56,515 nt of DNA from Paramecium octaurelia (Eukaryota > Ciliophora > Oligohymenophorea > Peniculida > Parameciidae), in assembly GCA_905182995.1 (NCBI GenBank), contig CAJJDP010000154.1, forward strand, positions 219,038-275,552, in the 5' to 3' direction. Below the pieces are notes generated by a model. That model was not told the DNA's origin, searched no databases, and saw only the letters and a list, made by a program, of their open reading frames with translations. Below, one piece after another: positions 36,286-48,835 of the stretch (position 1 is its first letter; each line of letters begins with the position of its first letter). The position numbers and the translations under genes are program-made.

Positions 36286-36876
36286 AAATTTCATATCTAA
36301 TTTATTTTTTAATTTATTAAATAATCACCATTTGAATTTAATTATGAGTCAGTTTCGCTCATAACTTTTTACATTGAAAATTTGCACTCTAAAGGTAGTG
36401 GATTTATATAATATATTTTGAAAGTAATTATATTCCAATTATCATTTATTAATTCATTTTACAATTCATCATAAAGTTTATTTAAATATTCTTGATATTT
36501 GTATTTGATGGCACATCATTCGAATCAAATTTATTACGAATCTAATATTGTGTTTTCTACGAAATTTCTGTTCTAAAGGTCTCAAAATAAGCTATTTTTT
36601 ATATTACTTTTTAAAAAAGGGAGAAAATAAAAGAATAACGAAAAACTAACTTTATTTCTGAATTAGAATTAATTAAAATTTATGAATTGTTCTTTTCTTA
36701 CATTTAAATTCCCTTCATAAAATTCTCACTATATGTATTAAGATTGATCAAGAAATATTTGTAAAGCTAATTGAAAAGTCTTACTCCAATCCTAAATTTA
36801 GATTAAACAAAACTATTCTCAAAGAAGGTATTTCTTAATTCCATAAAAATTAATTATTTAATAAAAATTAAAAAAA
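36286..36876. other. AT-rich spacer
   Basis: No frame of interest. The sequence from 36502 is part of the contig overlap repeat. Confidence 0.5.
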
Positions 36877-37822
36877 ATGTCAATGAAAGTATTACAAAGT
36901 TGGTTAGAATTTTACTTCAAAGAAATTGAGATACAATTGGATGTATTATTTGATTATTTTTATGCTTTTAGTCAGCTTTTAATAATATCAATTATTAGAT
37001 TGATTCACTATTCAATATGGATTCTTCAATTTATAATGTAAGCTCTCCATAATTAGGATTATCAGATCAAAATATTACTGAAATCAGTTTAATTGATTTA
37101 TCCGAGTATTATTCAGACCTTTTTCATCTAGTGAAACCATAAATCATTTCAAAAATTAAAGATCATGTTCAATTACAAGTTTTATAGGTTTAAAATAAGA
37201 GTCATTAATATTACAGAATAAGAATAATCGATGAAATTTTGATCTTCAAAAAGCCATTTACTTATTAGTTTATAAAAGAAAAATCGACTAGCCAAGATCT
37301 ATCTATTTAGCAATTGCTTTAATTTGGATTGCTCAAAGGTAATACTTAGTTGTAATACTTAGCAATCTTGAAATAAATTTCAATCATACATCAGCATAAA
37401 ATAGCGTATTTACTTTTATGTTGATGAAAAAATCGCATTAGTTTATATCTGGAGATTCTTTTGATAAATCTATTTTAATTTGGTCAAGCAACAACGAAAA
37501 TTAATGGAATTATTACCTAATTTAAGCGTATTATAATGCAATTTGATGAGTAATTTGGATAATAATTAAGATCTCTTTATTTCCATTAGCAAAGATCCAA
37601 CCATTATATTTCTGGTTAAATAAAATCAATGGATCTATTAATAAACCATAAATAAGGAAATATAAAGAAGAATGAAATATAAATATCATTAATGTTTACA
37701 TTTAATAATTTAATAATTTAATATTTATCTCTGATAGAACATCAAAAATTTCTTCGGAGACTTAGATTTCCACATTGAAATTATTTTATTATCAGGGTAT
37801 TACTTTATTTGTGTATCATTAT
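36502..37822. repeat. Contig-end overlap at N 37823, left copy (1,321 bp)
   Basis: Same sequence as 37824-39144 at a constant offset of 1,322. It contains the decayed WD40 gene. Confidence 0.9.
36877..37640 (+). pseudogene. Decayed WD40 gene of the 22174 family
   Basis: Starts near MSMKVLQSWLEFY (36877), changes frame to L-S-D-Q-N-I-T-E-I-S-L-I-D-L-S-E-Y-Y, then K-P-F-T-Y-Q-F-I-K-E, and ends with a clear WD unit at 37418-37546 (F-I-S-G-D-S-F-D-K-S-I-L-I-W). The last part resembles Q-F-I-S-G-S-S-D-N-D-I-I-I-W of the WD40 gene at 22174. Several frame changes without GT-AG splices suggest a pseudogene. The G-K-W array at 39165 follows on the same strand. Confidence 0.55.
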
Positions 37823-37823
37823 N
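37823..37823. other. Contig join (single N)
   Basis: Flanked on both sides by the same 1,321-base sequence. Confidence 0.95.
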
Positions 37824-39144
37824 TATTTGATGGCACATCATTCGAATCAAATTTATTACGAATCTAATATTGTGTTTTCTACGAAATTTCTGTTCTAAAG
37901 GTCTCAAAATAAGCTATTTTTTATATTACTTTTTAAAAAAGGGAGAAAATAAAAGAATAACGAAAAACTAACTTTATTTCTGAATTAGAATTAATTAAAA
38001 TTTATGAATTGTTCTTTTCTTACATTTAAATTCCCTTCATAAAATTCTCACTATATGTATTAAGATTGATCAAGAAATATTTGTAAAGCTAATTGAAAAG
38101 TCTTACTCCAATCCTAAATTTAGATTAAACAAAACTATTCTCAAAGAAGGTATTTCTTAATTCCATAAAAATTAATTATTTAATAAAAATTAAAAAAAAT
38201 GTCAATGAAAGTATTACAAAGTTGGTTAGAATTTTACTTCAAAGAAATTGAGATACAATTGGATGTATTATTTGATTATTTTTATGCTTTTAGTCAGCTT
38301 TTAATAATATCAATTATTAGATTGATTCACTATTCAATATGGATTCTTCAATTTATAATGTAAGCTCTCCATAATTAGGATTATCAGATCAAAATATTAC
38401 TGAAATCAGTTTAATTGATTTATCCGAGTATTATTCAGACCTTTTTCATCTAGTGAAACCATAAATCATTTCAAAAATTAAAGATCATGTTCAATTACAA
38501 GTTTTATAGGTTTAAAATAAGAGTCATTAATATTACAGAATAAGAATAATCGATGAAATTTTGATCTTCAAAAAGCCATTTACTTATTAGTTTATAAAAG
38601 AAAAATCGACTAGCCAAGATCTATCTATTTAGCAATTGCTTTAATTTGGATTGCTCAAAGGTAATACTTAGTTGTAATACTTAGCAATCTTGAAATAAAT
38701 TTCAATCATACATCAGCATAAAATAGCGTATTTACTTTTATGTTGATGAAAAAATCGCATTAGTTTATATCTGGAGATTCTTTTGATAAATCTATTTTAA
38801 TTTGGTCAAGCAACAACGAAAATTAATGGAATTATTACCTAATTTAAGCGTATTATAATGCAATTTGATGAGTAATTTGGATAATAATTAAGATCTCTTT
38901 ATTTCCATTAGCAAAGATCCAACCATTATATTTCTGGTTAAATAAAATCAATGGATCTATTAATAAACCATAAATAAGGAAATATAAAGAAGAATGAAAT
39001 ATAAATATCATTAATGTTTACATTTAATAATTTAATAATTTAATATTTATCTCTGATAGAACATCAAAAATTTCTTCGGAGACTTAGATTTCCACATTGA
39101 AATTATTTTATTATCAGGGTATTACTTTATTTGTGTATCATTAT
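37824..39144. repeat. Contig-end overlap at N 37823, right copy (1,321 bp)
   Basis: Repeats 36502-37822, including the decayed WD40 gene (38199-38962 here). Probably one locus counted twice. Confidence 0.9.
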
Positions 39145-39164
39145 AATTAACTAGAATTAAAAAT

Positions 39165-41547
39165 GATTTAATCTTAAAATGAAGATTATCATATATTCTA
39201 AAATGGTCAAATAGAATAAGAAGGATATTCTTATTAAGGAAGATTAATCAAGAAAGTTTAATTTTTTATAGAATGCGAGAAGAGAATGCTGAAATACATT
39301 AAGGATGGAGAAATATTAAGAATGTAATTTGAAAAGTATGCATGTAGGGAATAATTAAAAGAGAAGCCTAAATATTTTGAAATACTCAAAAATTTAGAAT
39401 AAATAATAAGTTTGAGATGGGAAGGAATATATGGAGAAAACAATAAAAAAATTGGAAAGTGGGTAGCATTTTGGAACGATTAATGATTGATGGTTGGAGG
39501 GGGTTATGATTAAAATGGATTAAAAGTGGGGTAATGGATAGAATTATTCATTAATTATTGGGAGTAACAAAATTGAATATAATATTCAGTAAATCATTAG
39601 TAATTATTTAAGGTGAATACTTAAATGGAACAAAAATTGGAGAATGGGAAATACAACACAATGAATATTTTGATGAAGAATTCAAATAAATGTAAAAAAC
39701 GTTATTATATTAGAGGATAAGGAGTTTATGACAAAAAAGGATAAAAAGTTAGCTAATGGACTGAATAACATCAATCCGCATTTTAGAGAGTAAATATTTC
39801 CTATATTCAGCGACTGCAAAGTAAAATTTGTTGGGGATTATAAAAATGGCAAAAAATTTGGAAATTGGAAAACATTTCATTATTCAAAATCTATGAATAT
39901 ATTTTGATTAAAATCTAAAGTGGAGTTGGGTATTATGAGGAAGATGGAAAAAAAATGGACAATGGATTGAGTTGCATTAGAATTTCTCAGAGTATATGTA
40001 ATAAAAATAGTTATTGTTAAGTTTACATATATTGGAATTTATACTAATGACAAAAAACGTGGGAAATGGATTATTCAAATAAAAGGGGATACAGAATTTG
40101 AAACTTTTGAAGCCGATTCTTATGACGAAGTTGGTTAGATGAAGTCTATGAAAATTTTTCAAAGTAGAATCTATATTTAATTGTTAAGTTAAGCTTAGAT
40201 AATACTCATAGGTGATTATAATTAAGGTATTAAATAAGGAAATTGTGAATACCATTATTATTCTTTTCATAAGAATATACCTAAATGTATTGAATAAAAG
40301 CTATTGATAGAGGAGGCGGACAATATGAAAATGGTGTAAAATAAGGAAAGTGGGCTGAATTATGTGAATAATTTAGGAAGTTGTGATTATCAATATATTT
40401 TAGAGGTTGCTTCATCACTCTTGTAGGGTTAATGTCGATGGTAAGAAACATGGATAGTGGAATCAGGAGCATAAGTAGTATGATAAAGAAAACTTTATGA
40501 TATTGTATGAAGTTTAGTTATCTGATAATGACTTAACAATTGGTATTGGAATGGAATTACATCAAAATTTCATACAATCAAAATATTAATCTTCTTAAAT
40601 TATTTTATTTAGGATAATATCTTAATGGAAAGAAATTTGGAAAATGGGACACTTAATTTAAATAAAGGAACAATAAAGATTATCAAAGCATGTAAGTTTC
40701 TAAAATAAATTTTATTAGAGGTAAAGGAATTATGATGGGTATGGAATGAAGACTGGAAAGTAGAATGATGATAGGAATTTTAGAGTAAAGATCTATAAAA
40801 ATATTTTAAGTGATTGTTAACTGGTTTATTAAGGGGATTATAAACATGGACTTAAACAGGGAAGGTGGAATACTTGTTTAGAACTGATTCTTCAAAGGAT
40901 TTTGCATTATGTAATATTTCTATTTAGTTCATAAGAGGAGGAGAGGATTATGATGATCACAAAAATGGTAACGTGAGAAAATGGATAGACCGACATGAAA
41001 ATTTTAGAAGGTAATTATTAGAGTTCTAGGATTTAGAGAATGTCAAATTATTTTTATTGGGGAGTACAACAATTCAAGAAAATCTGGAAGCTGGAGCATC
41101 AAATATAAAGTATTATAAGAACAAGAATTTACAGAAATGTAATAATTTCAAACGCATATGCTAGAGGTTATGGAAATTATGATGAAAATGGAGTTAAGAT
41201 TGGAAAGTGGGTCAAATTACATAAGTGTTTAAGAGAGTATATTGCTTATTATATCATAGTGATTGTAAAGTCACTTATGTAGGATAATATACAAATGGCT
41301 TAAAAGCAGGTAGATGGGATACACTTTATCATAAGATGTATACCGATGAAAACAAGATCATGTAGTTAAAAATTATATTGTAGAGGTGGAGATGAGAATG
41401 GATTAAAAATTGGAAAATGGGTTGAATTAAACAAATATTTTGATTCGTATTTTATACCTATGTTTAAGGTGGAGTACAGAGCTTCTGATTGGAGAATATT
41501 AAAATGGTAGATAATTAGGAGAATTTAAGGACGAATAATTACAATGA
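39165..41547 (+). pseudogene. G-K-W (MORN-like) repeat protein, about 19 units, degenerate
   Basis: Opens with a charged helical stretch (M-I-Q-S-Q-N-E-D-Y-H-I-F), then F-I-E-C-E-K-R-M-L-K-Y, then about 19 units spaced roughly 105-120 bases: K-K-I-G-K-W (39450), L-K-V-G-Q-W, T-K-I-G-E-W, K-K-F-G-N-W, K-K-N-G-Q-W, K-K-R-G-K-W, K-Q-G-K-W, K-K-H-G-Q-W, K-K-F-G-K-W, K-Q-G-R-W, K-S-G-S-W, K-I-G-K-W, K-A-G-R-W, K-I-G-K-W, ending R-Q-L-G-E-F-K-D-E-Q-L-Q and TGA at 41545-41547. Some frame changes fit tiny introns, but others are single-base losses (near 40730, where a following unit also has TAG in place of Trp). Same family as the minus-strand array at 30100-34080. Function unknown. Confidence 0.65.
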
Positions 41548-42503
41548 GTTATTTGTTTTATTTATTAAATATTAATTTATATTTATTAGAAATATTAAAG
41601 TGAAAATTTAGGTTTGAATTTTACATATCATTTTATAATGATCTACATAAATTAAAACAACGTTCTTAAGATATTATTTATATATTCACTTTGTTATTTG
41701 TCGAAAAATTAATAAATGAAATAATTATCCTAGATTTGACTTGATAAAACGAGCTTAAATTTATTTATTCGTCATAAAAAATCATTCACTTTAGTTTTAG
41801 AAATTTTATTTCTGAATCATAATAAATTCATTTCAGCATACAGATAATTTAACCTTAATTGTTGTGCCTTTATTGAGATTAGTTTTCACCATTTATTAAA
41901 AGTAGAATGATATTATGATTACATACAAGTATTACATGATTAATATTATTATATATATGCTGAATATTTCAAAGAAATAATTGAATAATTTTCACATATA
42001 TATTAAATTAATAAAATATAATTAATAATAATTAACTTCCAGGTTTTGCCTTTAAATATTAAGGCAATTACTATAAGTGACGAACTGAATCAATTAACCC
42101 AATAAATGATGTATTATTCAATGTTTCAAAAAAAGTATAATATTTCACTTTAATACAATCCCAAATCAACTATTACAATAAATCATTATTCAATAATGCT
42201 TACTGTTAATTCCTAATTAATTAACGCTTGAAGTAAAATAGTTGAAGATTAAAATTGACCAAAGTACCCCTAAAATGATTTATTATTTTCCTTAATTGTA
42301 TTCAAATTATATATACGTAAAATTTAGATACAAGTACAAATGGTTAAGAAATCTTATATAAGTTATGAAATCTCCCCTAATTGATCATTAGATTGATTTA
42401 TTGCCAGCTCAAAATATAAATTAAAGCACAAGAATTTCGAGTTAATATTAATAAATGTTCAAAATTATTACAAATAAAATTATAATTCATTTCATTTACT
42501 CAC
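41548..42503. other. AT-rich intergenic region
   Basis: Nearly a kilobase of very AT-rich sequence with no frame, repeat or motif that I can support. Confidence 0.6.
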
Positions 42504-42998
42504 TCATAATTTATATGAAGCCTCAATCTTTATTAGATGTAAGTGAGTATTATAAGTATTGCCAGCTACATTTAGTATCCTAACTCCAGATACTACCTGA
42601 TCAGGAAATGATATTGTAAATACGCTTTTTGTAAATCCATCATAAATCTGGGTTTCTTAGCTTTCTAATTATGTATAAATTTTAATTCTGTATATTCGAT
42701 TATCTCCATCCCAAAACCAAATTTTTAAAGTGTTCAATTCATACTTTTATAAAAACACTAATACGATTGAATATCCTTATTAACACCATTAGTATATACT
42801 GGTTATATAAGCAGCATCCTTAAGACAGATTCCATTATTTCCTCCATAAAATTTATTTGATGATTTGGATGAAATTAAAGCTCCATTTTGAATATGGAGT
42901 ACATTTTTATAATTACCCCTTATAATTGATTTTATTTTAACTTATCTTCTCAAACAATATTAATTGGCAATTATTGGCATATTAAAGAAAAGAATCAT
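42504..42998 (-). CDS. F5/8C-like (BTBD9-type) domain protein, 164 aa, N-terminus uncertain
   Basis: Open frame from ATG at 42996-42998 to TGA at 42504-42506. The core L-N-T-L-K-I-W-F-W-D-G-D-N-R-I-Y-R-I-K-I-Y-T and, 45 residues later, V-V-S-G-V-R-I-L-N-V-A-G-N-T resemble the discoidin/F5-8C domain that follows BTB-BACK in BTBD9-like proteins, in which the first strand reads I-x-x-L-L-W-D-x-D-x-R. The residues before G-N-Y-K-N-V-L-H look unlike that family, and an alternative upstream exon (M-E-T-L-L-N-F-S-Y-D) exists in another frame without a clean splice. So this may be a C-terminal fragment of a longer BTB protein. Ligand unknown. Confidence 0.6.
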
Positions 42999-43018
42999 AG
43001 CTAAAATTTAAAAGAGTT

Positions 43019-43828
43019 TCCATTACATCACTACAATTATATCAATTTAATAATTATTATTTGAATAACTTTATCACAGATAAATTTAGTTTTTTATATC
43101 CTTAAATATATCTAAAAGGAAATCACACCTCCCTTTCTGAATATCATATAAGGGACTTGAAAAGTCAATTGACTGTATCTAAATATATCTGTGATAATTA
43201 TCCTAAAGAAGTTGAATAATATCTGACTTTTTTTGAAGAAACCAAAATCTAACATATACTTCATATCAAAGACAATGCATTAGGATTCTGTCTCGTCAAT
43301 ATAAGCATTTAGAGAATCTAAAATAATATTCAATTTGTATTACAAAACATGCTTAAAGTTGAACTAAAAAATTTGAGATATCATTTTCTCTAATTTTCAA
43401 AATATTATTATTAAATAATTTATGGAGCGAAGCATAAGATTAATCTTTATTCCCATTAAATTGAAATTTTACTCTTGAGTTGGAGATTCATAGATTATGT
43501 ATTTTCACTGAATTGTAATGATATTGGAGTTTAACCAATTTTAAGAAAACATCCGATTCACAATTTTTCATGAATATTGAAAGAATATGAAGAGGATTAC
43601 CATTTAATTCAAAAAATTACATAAATATATAAATTTCGACTGAAGCCCATAATATTGAGTTTGACAGCTAGTTAGTTAAATTAAAAATAGAAAAGTTTCA
43701 CTTGGTTTGATTGGGATTTAAAATATTAGTTATCAGCATTAAATCAATTTCACAGAGACTCATAAGGGAAATTAAAGAGAGAGTCTCTATGTATTATTGA
43801 TTAAAATTAGTAAACTAAAATATATTGA
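43019..43828 (+). CDS. Hypothetical protein, possible COMM-domain C-terminus, one in-frame TGA
   Basis: Open in one frame from at least 43019 to TGA at 43826-43828, interrupted by a single TGA at 43571-43573. No early Met, so the start is unknown and may be on an unseen exon. The N-terminal part is helical (S-E-Y-H-I-R-D-L-K-S-Q-L, F-V-L-Q-N-M-L-K-V-E-L). The C-terminal part has S-F-T-W-F-D-W-D-L-K-Y-Q-L-S-A, reminiscent of the W-x-x-D-W-x-L/V core of COMM domains. At the TGA the flanking text H-N-F-S-*-I-L-K-E-Y-E-E would read naturally with Trp. Either a pseudogene with TGG to TGA or two adjacent fragments. Confidence 0.35.
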
Positions 43829-46140
43829 TTTCATTTTCATTGTAAATGTTACAAATGGTTTTATTTCTGGAAATTATGAAAGAACATAATATTCGCTAAA
43901 TCAAAAATCTTTTAAACTGTTTTCGATTAAATCAAAATTATTTAATCATAAAATTGCTAATAATAATAATTATTTTAATTTTGACATTGCATTATACCCA
44001 TTATAAATCAAAAAATACAAAAGTAGTCTAATAGAATACTAAGGCCACTGAGCTTTGATGAATAGCAGGTTTTTTTGATTCAAAATACTTTTGTTATTCA
44101 GAATAAAGATGAATTTAATAAGAGTATCTATAATTATTTAGAAATTTAATATATATCTAAGCAATTATTAACAATAGTACTATTCATTAAAAATATATAT
44201 TAAATGTTTATAATCTTATTCATAATCAATGTTATTGCCATTGATCCGGATATACACTTCACAAAAGAATAAGAAATTTCCATATACCCAACTATAGGAG
44301 AAAAATATGAATTTTATTTGAGCTACCTTAAAGAACCATAATTTACCCGTAAACTACGCCCTTAAATTCAAAATGTAAAATTAATGAATTAATGCGAAGA
44401 AATATATAGAGAAAAATGGAATTGTAAAATATTAAGAATATTCTGATAGAATTTATATCAATGTTTTCAAATAATACACATTTTTGTACTTTGGCCAATT
44501 AAAACGAGGTAGGTTTAAAAAATGGAAGAATTCATAATTTGAGTCAGGTGGGGAATCTATGACAATCGGCGCTTCATTTAACATCAATTTGTCAAAGGAT
44601 TTTGCTATTTTAGTAGATTGCTAATAGAACAAGTTGTTCTTTTTGATTCAATTAATCGATGCATAATAAATTTTTAATTTCAAACAGCTTAAATAACTAA
44701 TTTGTAGATTTTGATATTACAAATAATGAATTATTTTCATTTAATTCAGAGATCATAGTATATAAAATTTCACGTCCAATCATATAAGTAAATTTAACTA
44801 ATTAAGAAATTCAAGATAATATCTATACTTTTTAATTTATTTGTAAATGTATACATTAAGAAAATTGCACTTAATATTATCATATATCTGCAATAATAAT
44901 GAACAGAATATTTGCTTCTAAGTGTGGAATGTGTAGAATTTACCAAATTTCTATTATTTAATGAATCTTCATAGTGTATAATTCGATAATACCTTAATAA
45001 TTTAATCTGATAACTTGTTCTTTTGTGTTACTTTTAGCAATTATACTGTTTATGTTTACAATCCTTAATATCCATATCACATGAGTTTATATTATATATT
45101 ATAATTGACTTCTCCAATTTAATGAAGTGAATAATTTTATTTAGGTCTGAAGTAGTACTATATAAAATCAATAATAATCTCGAACAGAAATGTATATTTT
45201 CTGCTTGTGGCTTAAAGCTTTAGTTTAACTTCTTAAGATTACAATATTGACTTTAGTAATTCAATTAGCTACCCATAATTTATTTATAACTTATACAGTA
45301 ACTACAGCAATGAATGAGAAATCCTTTTCTAGTTAATGAATAAGAGTAAATATTAAGGAACAATCAAGCATATTAGACTCCAAATTTAAGTATTACTGAA
45401 GGAGAGATACTTGATCTGAATACTACATAACTTCCTTAAACTCAGGTTAGTATTACGAAAACAGGAAATATTCTAAATTAATTATTCATTTAAGGATCCT
45501 TAAAAAAGACAATATAATAATTGTATTGGTTTAACTAACCAATAACACCTTTTAAAATACATCTAATGGGTGTAATGATTTCTCTCTTTAATAAAGACAA
45601 CCAAACTAGCTCGAAGACAATTTTACATAATAAATAATGATATTTTCTATGTTTGGTCCAACAGCCTAAATTATACAATTATGTCTATTTAAGATAAAAG
45701 CATCAAATTACAAGATAATGTTGTTGAATAAATTTATTATTGCAATCAATAATCAATTTGTATGCCAGATTAGTCAAATGTAAATTTTAATCATTTAAGT
45801 ATATTATTACAATGCATAATTCTTGTAAGCGTAGTAAGATTAGCTACCTTATTAACGTAAGAATAAAGAAATTTTAATTAAAAAATCAAAATACTGAAGA
45901 AGCCAGAATCCTTAGAACTATTCCAAATTACTTAAATATAAGTAATACGAGTAATTCTTTTTACTAGTGGAGTCTTAATGCAACAATTTCCAATACAGGG
46001 TTTGTATAATTAAAGGTAATTCATAGTGGGAGTGTATTATTTGAATAATAATTTAGGTGAAAATTTGTTTGAACCTATTTGGTGCAAGGTTCATTCAATA
46101 TGACAATTTCCAATTATGCTATGAGTGTAAATTACTAATA

Positions 46141-47487
46141 TCAGAATGGAACATCCCTCTATAGTTATAACTAATCTATATACACATACACATAACCAAT
46201 CAGTACCTGGAATATAACTTGCCTTATTTATACTAAAAATTCTTCAATATTATTTTAAAACTAAATATAAGACAAGGAACTTAATGTATATAAGTACAGA
46301 AGTTGAATTATGATAATTTATAAATTTGCATATCCAATAAATAAAATGTTATTATTCTATATCTAAAACTTATTTAATTAATTGTGTTTGTAAACAATTT
46401 TAACTAATTATAATGTAAATATGCTCGCAATTTGTGAATGCATCTTAAACATAAGGTTAGTTACATGATGAAATGAAATTATCTTAAATCTGGATTATAT
46501 TATATATACGTCATTTATTCGCATATTGCTACATGATGGATAATTGATAGAAATGACAACAGTGAATATAACTATGTTTAGAGATTTGTATTAGAGTTAT
46601 CTCCGCATTACATTATAGCAGCATTACAATCCTGTAAAGTTTTTAAATTTTCATTTTTGGCTCTTACTAAAATATTTTAGTGATGTATAGTTGGAAAATT
46701 ATTATTTGGTGCCTATTATGCCATTACTAGTGGTTCCTCAATAATGTATTTATAGAAAAATTATGAAAATTGATAATTATCTTGATCTTCATTATTAAAC
46801 TCCTTTCTTTCGAAGTTATGACTGCTTATAGTTGAATAGGTACTATATTAGAGATAAATTCATAATTAAATACTAAAATTAATTTACTTAGAATTGATTT
46901 AGAGAGTAAACTATTTGAAAACTGATACTCCAATAAAGATCTCTATAACCACTCTCAATTTAAAATCAAGATGTCTTACTTTATCATGTACTGCAATCAA
47001 TATGTTTCTATTAAATTCCAATGTTATCTTATATGATTTATGAATTAGAATATTACTTTGTCTTAACATATGGAAGGAATTCATTATTTTGAATTATTTA
47101 TAACATTTAAAGAAAAAAAATTGACTCAAATTCAATTTATTTTCTTTTTGAAGGCGCTTGATTCGACATTTTTTATAATCATTTTCTTTTAATATTTCTA
47201 AATTTGATGGATTGGAAATTGAAGGAAACGATTAATTGAATGTGAAAGTAGTGTACTAGAATGTGACTTCGGCAATGTTATAAATAATGATGGATGCTTT
47301 TATCATAATTATATGATTTATCTGTCTATGCTTAATAAAAAAAAATTAATATTTTAGAATTTGATAATATGCTTACCATTGAAGCAGAAATATAATTTAT
47401 GAATATTAATGATGGAAATAGACTCATTTTATTAAATAAAGAGAATCAAAGCCAAATAATAAGTCTAAAATTTTTGGAATTGCGCTC
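46141..47487. repeat. Contig-end overlap at N 47488, left copy (1,347 bp)
   Basis: Same sequence as 47489-48835 at a constant offset of 1,348. Confidence 0.9.
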
Positions 47488-47488
47488 N
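47488..47488. other. Contig join (single N)
   Basis: Flanked on both sides by the same 1,347-base sequence. Confidence 0.95.
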
Positions 47489-48835
47489 TCAGAATGGAAC
47501 ATCCCTCTATAGTTATAACTAATCTATATACACATACACATAACCAATCAGTACCTGGAATATAACTTGCCTTATTTATACTAAAAATTCTTCAATATTA
47601 TTTTAAAACTAAATATAAGACAAGGAACTTAATGTATATAAGTACAGAAGTTGAATTATGATAATTTATAAATTTGCATATCCAATAAATAAAATGTTAT
47701 TATTCTATATCTAAAACTTATTTAATTAATTGTGTTTGTAAACAATTTTAACTAATTATAATGTAAATATGCTCGCAATTTGTGAATGCATCTTAAACAT
47801 AAGGTTAGTTACATGATGAAATGAAATTATCTTAAATCTGGATTATATTATATATACGTCATTTATTCGCATATTGCTACATGATGGATAATTGATAGAA
47901 ATGACAACAGTGAATATAACTATGTTTAGAGATTTGTATTAGAGTTATCTCCGCATTACATTATAGCAGCATTACAATCCTGTAAAGTTTTTAAATTTTC
48001 ATTTTTGGCTCTTACTAAAATATTTTAGTGATGTATAGTTGGAAAATTATTATTTGGTGCCTATTATGCCATTACTAGTGGTTCCTCAATAATGTATTTA
48101 TAGAAAAATTATGAAAATTGATAATTATCTTGATCTTCATTATTAAACTCCTTTCTTTCGAAGTTATGACTGCTTATAGTTGAATAGGTACTATATTAGA
48201 GATAAATTCATAATTAAATACTAAAATTAATTTACTTAGAATTGATTTAGAGAGTAAACTATTTGAAAACTGATACTCCAATAAAGATCTCTATAACCAC
48301 TCTCAATTTAAAATCAAGATGTCTTACTTTATCATGTACTGCAATCAATATGTTTCTATTAAATTCCAATGTTATCTTATATGATTTATGAATTAGAATA
48401 TTACTTTGTCTTAACATATGGAAGGAATTCATTATTTTGAATTATTTATAACATTTAAAGAAAAAAAATTGACTCAAATTCAATTTATTTTCTTTTTGAA
48501 GGCGCTTGATTCGACATTTTTTATAATCATTTTCTTTTAATATTTCTAAATTTGATGGATTGGAAATTGAAGGAAACGATTAATTGAATGTGAAAGTAGT
48601 GTACTAGAATGTGACTTCGGCAATGTTATAAATAATGATGGATGCTTTTATCATAATTATATGATTTATCTGTCTATGCTTAATAAAAAAAAATTAATAT
48701 TTTAGAATTTGATAATATGCTTACCATTGAAGCAGAAATATAATTTATGAATATTAATGATGGAAATAGACTCATTTTATTAAATAAAGAGAATCAAAGC
48801 CAAATAATAAGTCTAAAATTTTTGGAATTGCGCTC
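47489..48835. repeat. Contig-end overlap at N 47488, right copy (1,347 bp)
   Basis: Repeats 46141-47487; probably one locus counted twice. Confidence 0.9.

Noticed and set aside
39258..40472. Three minus-strand frames of about 61-63 codons with hydrophobic runs
   Set aside because: They are antisense to the + strand G-K-W repeat array.
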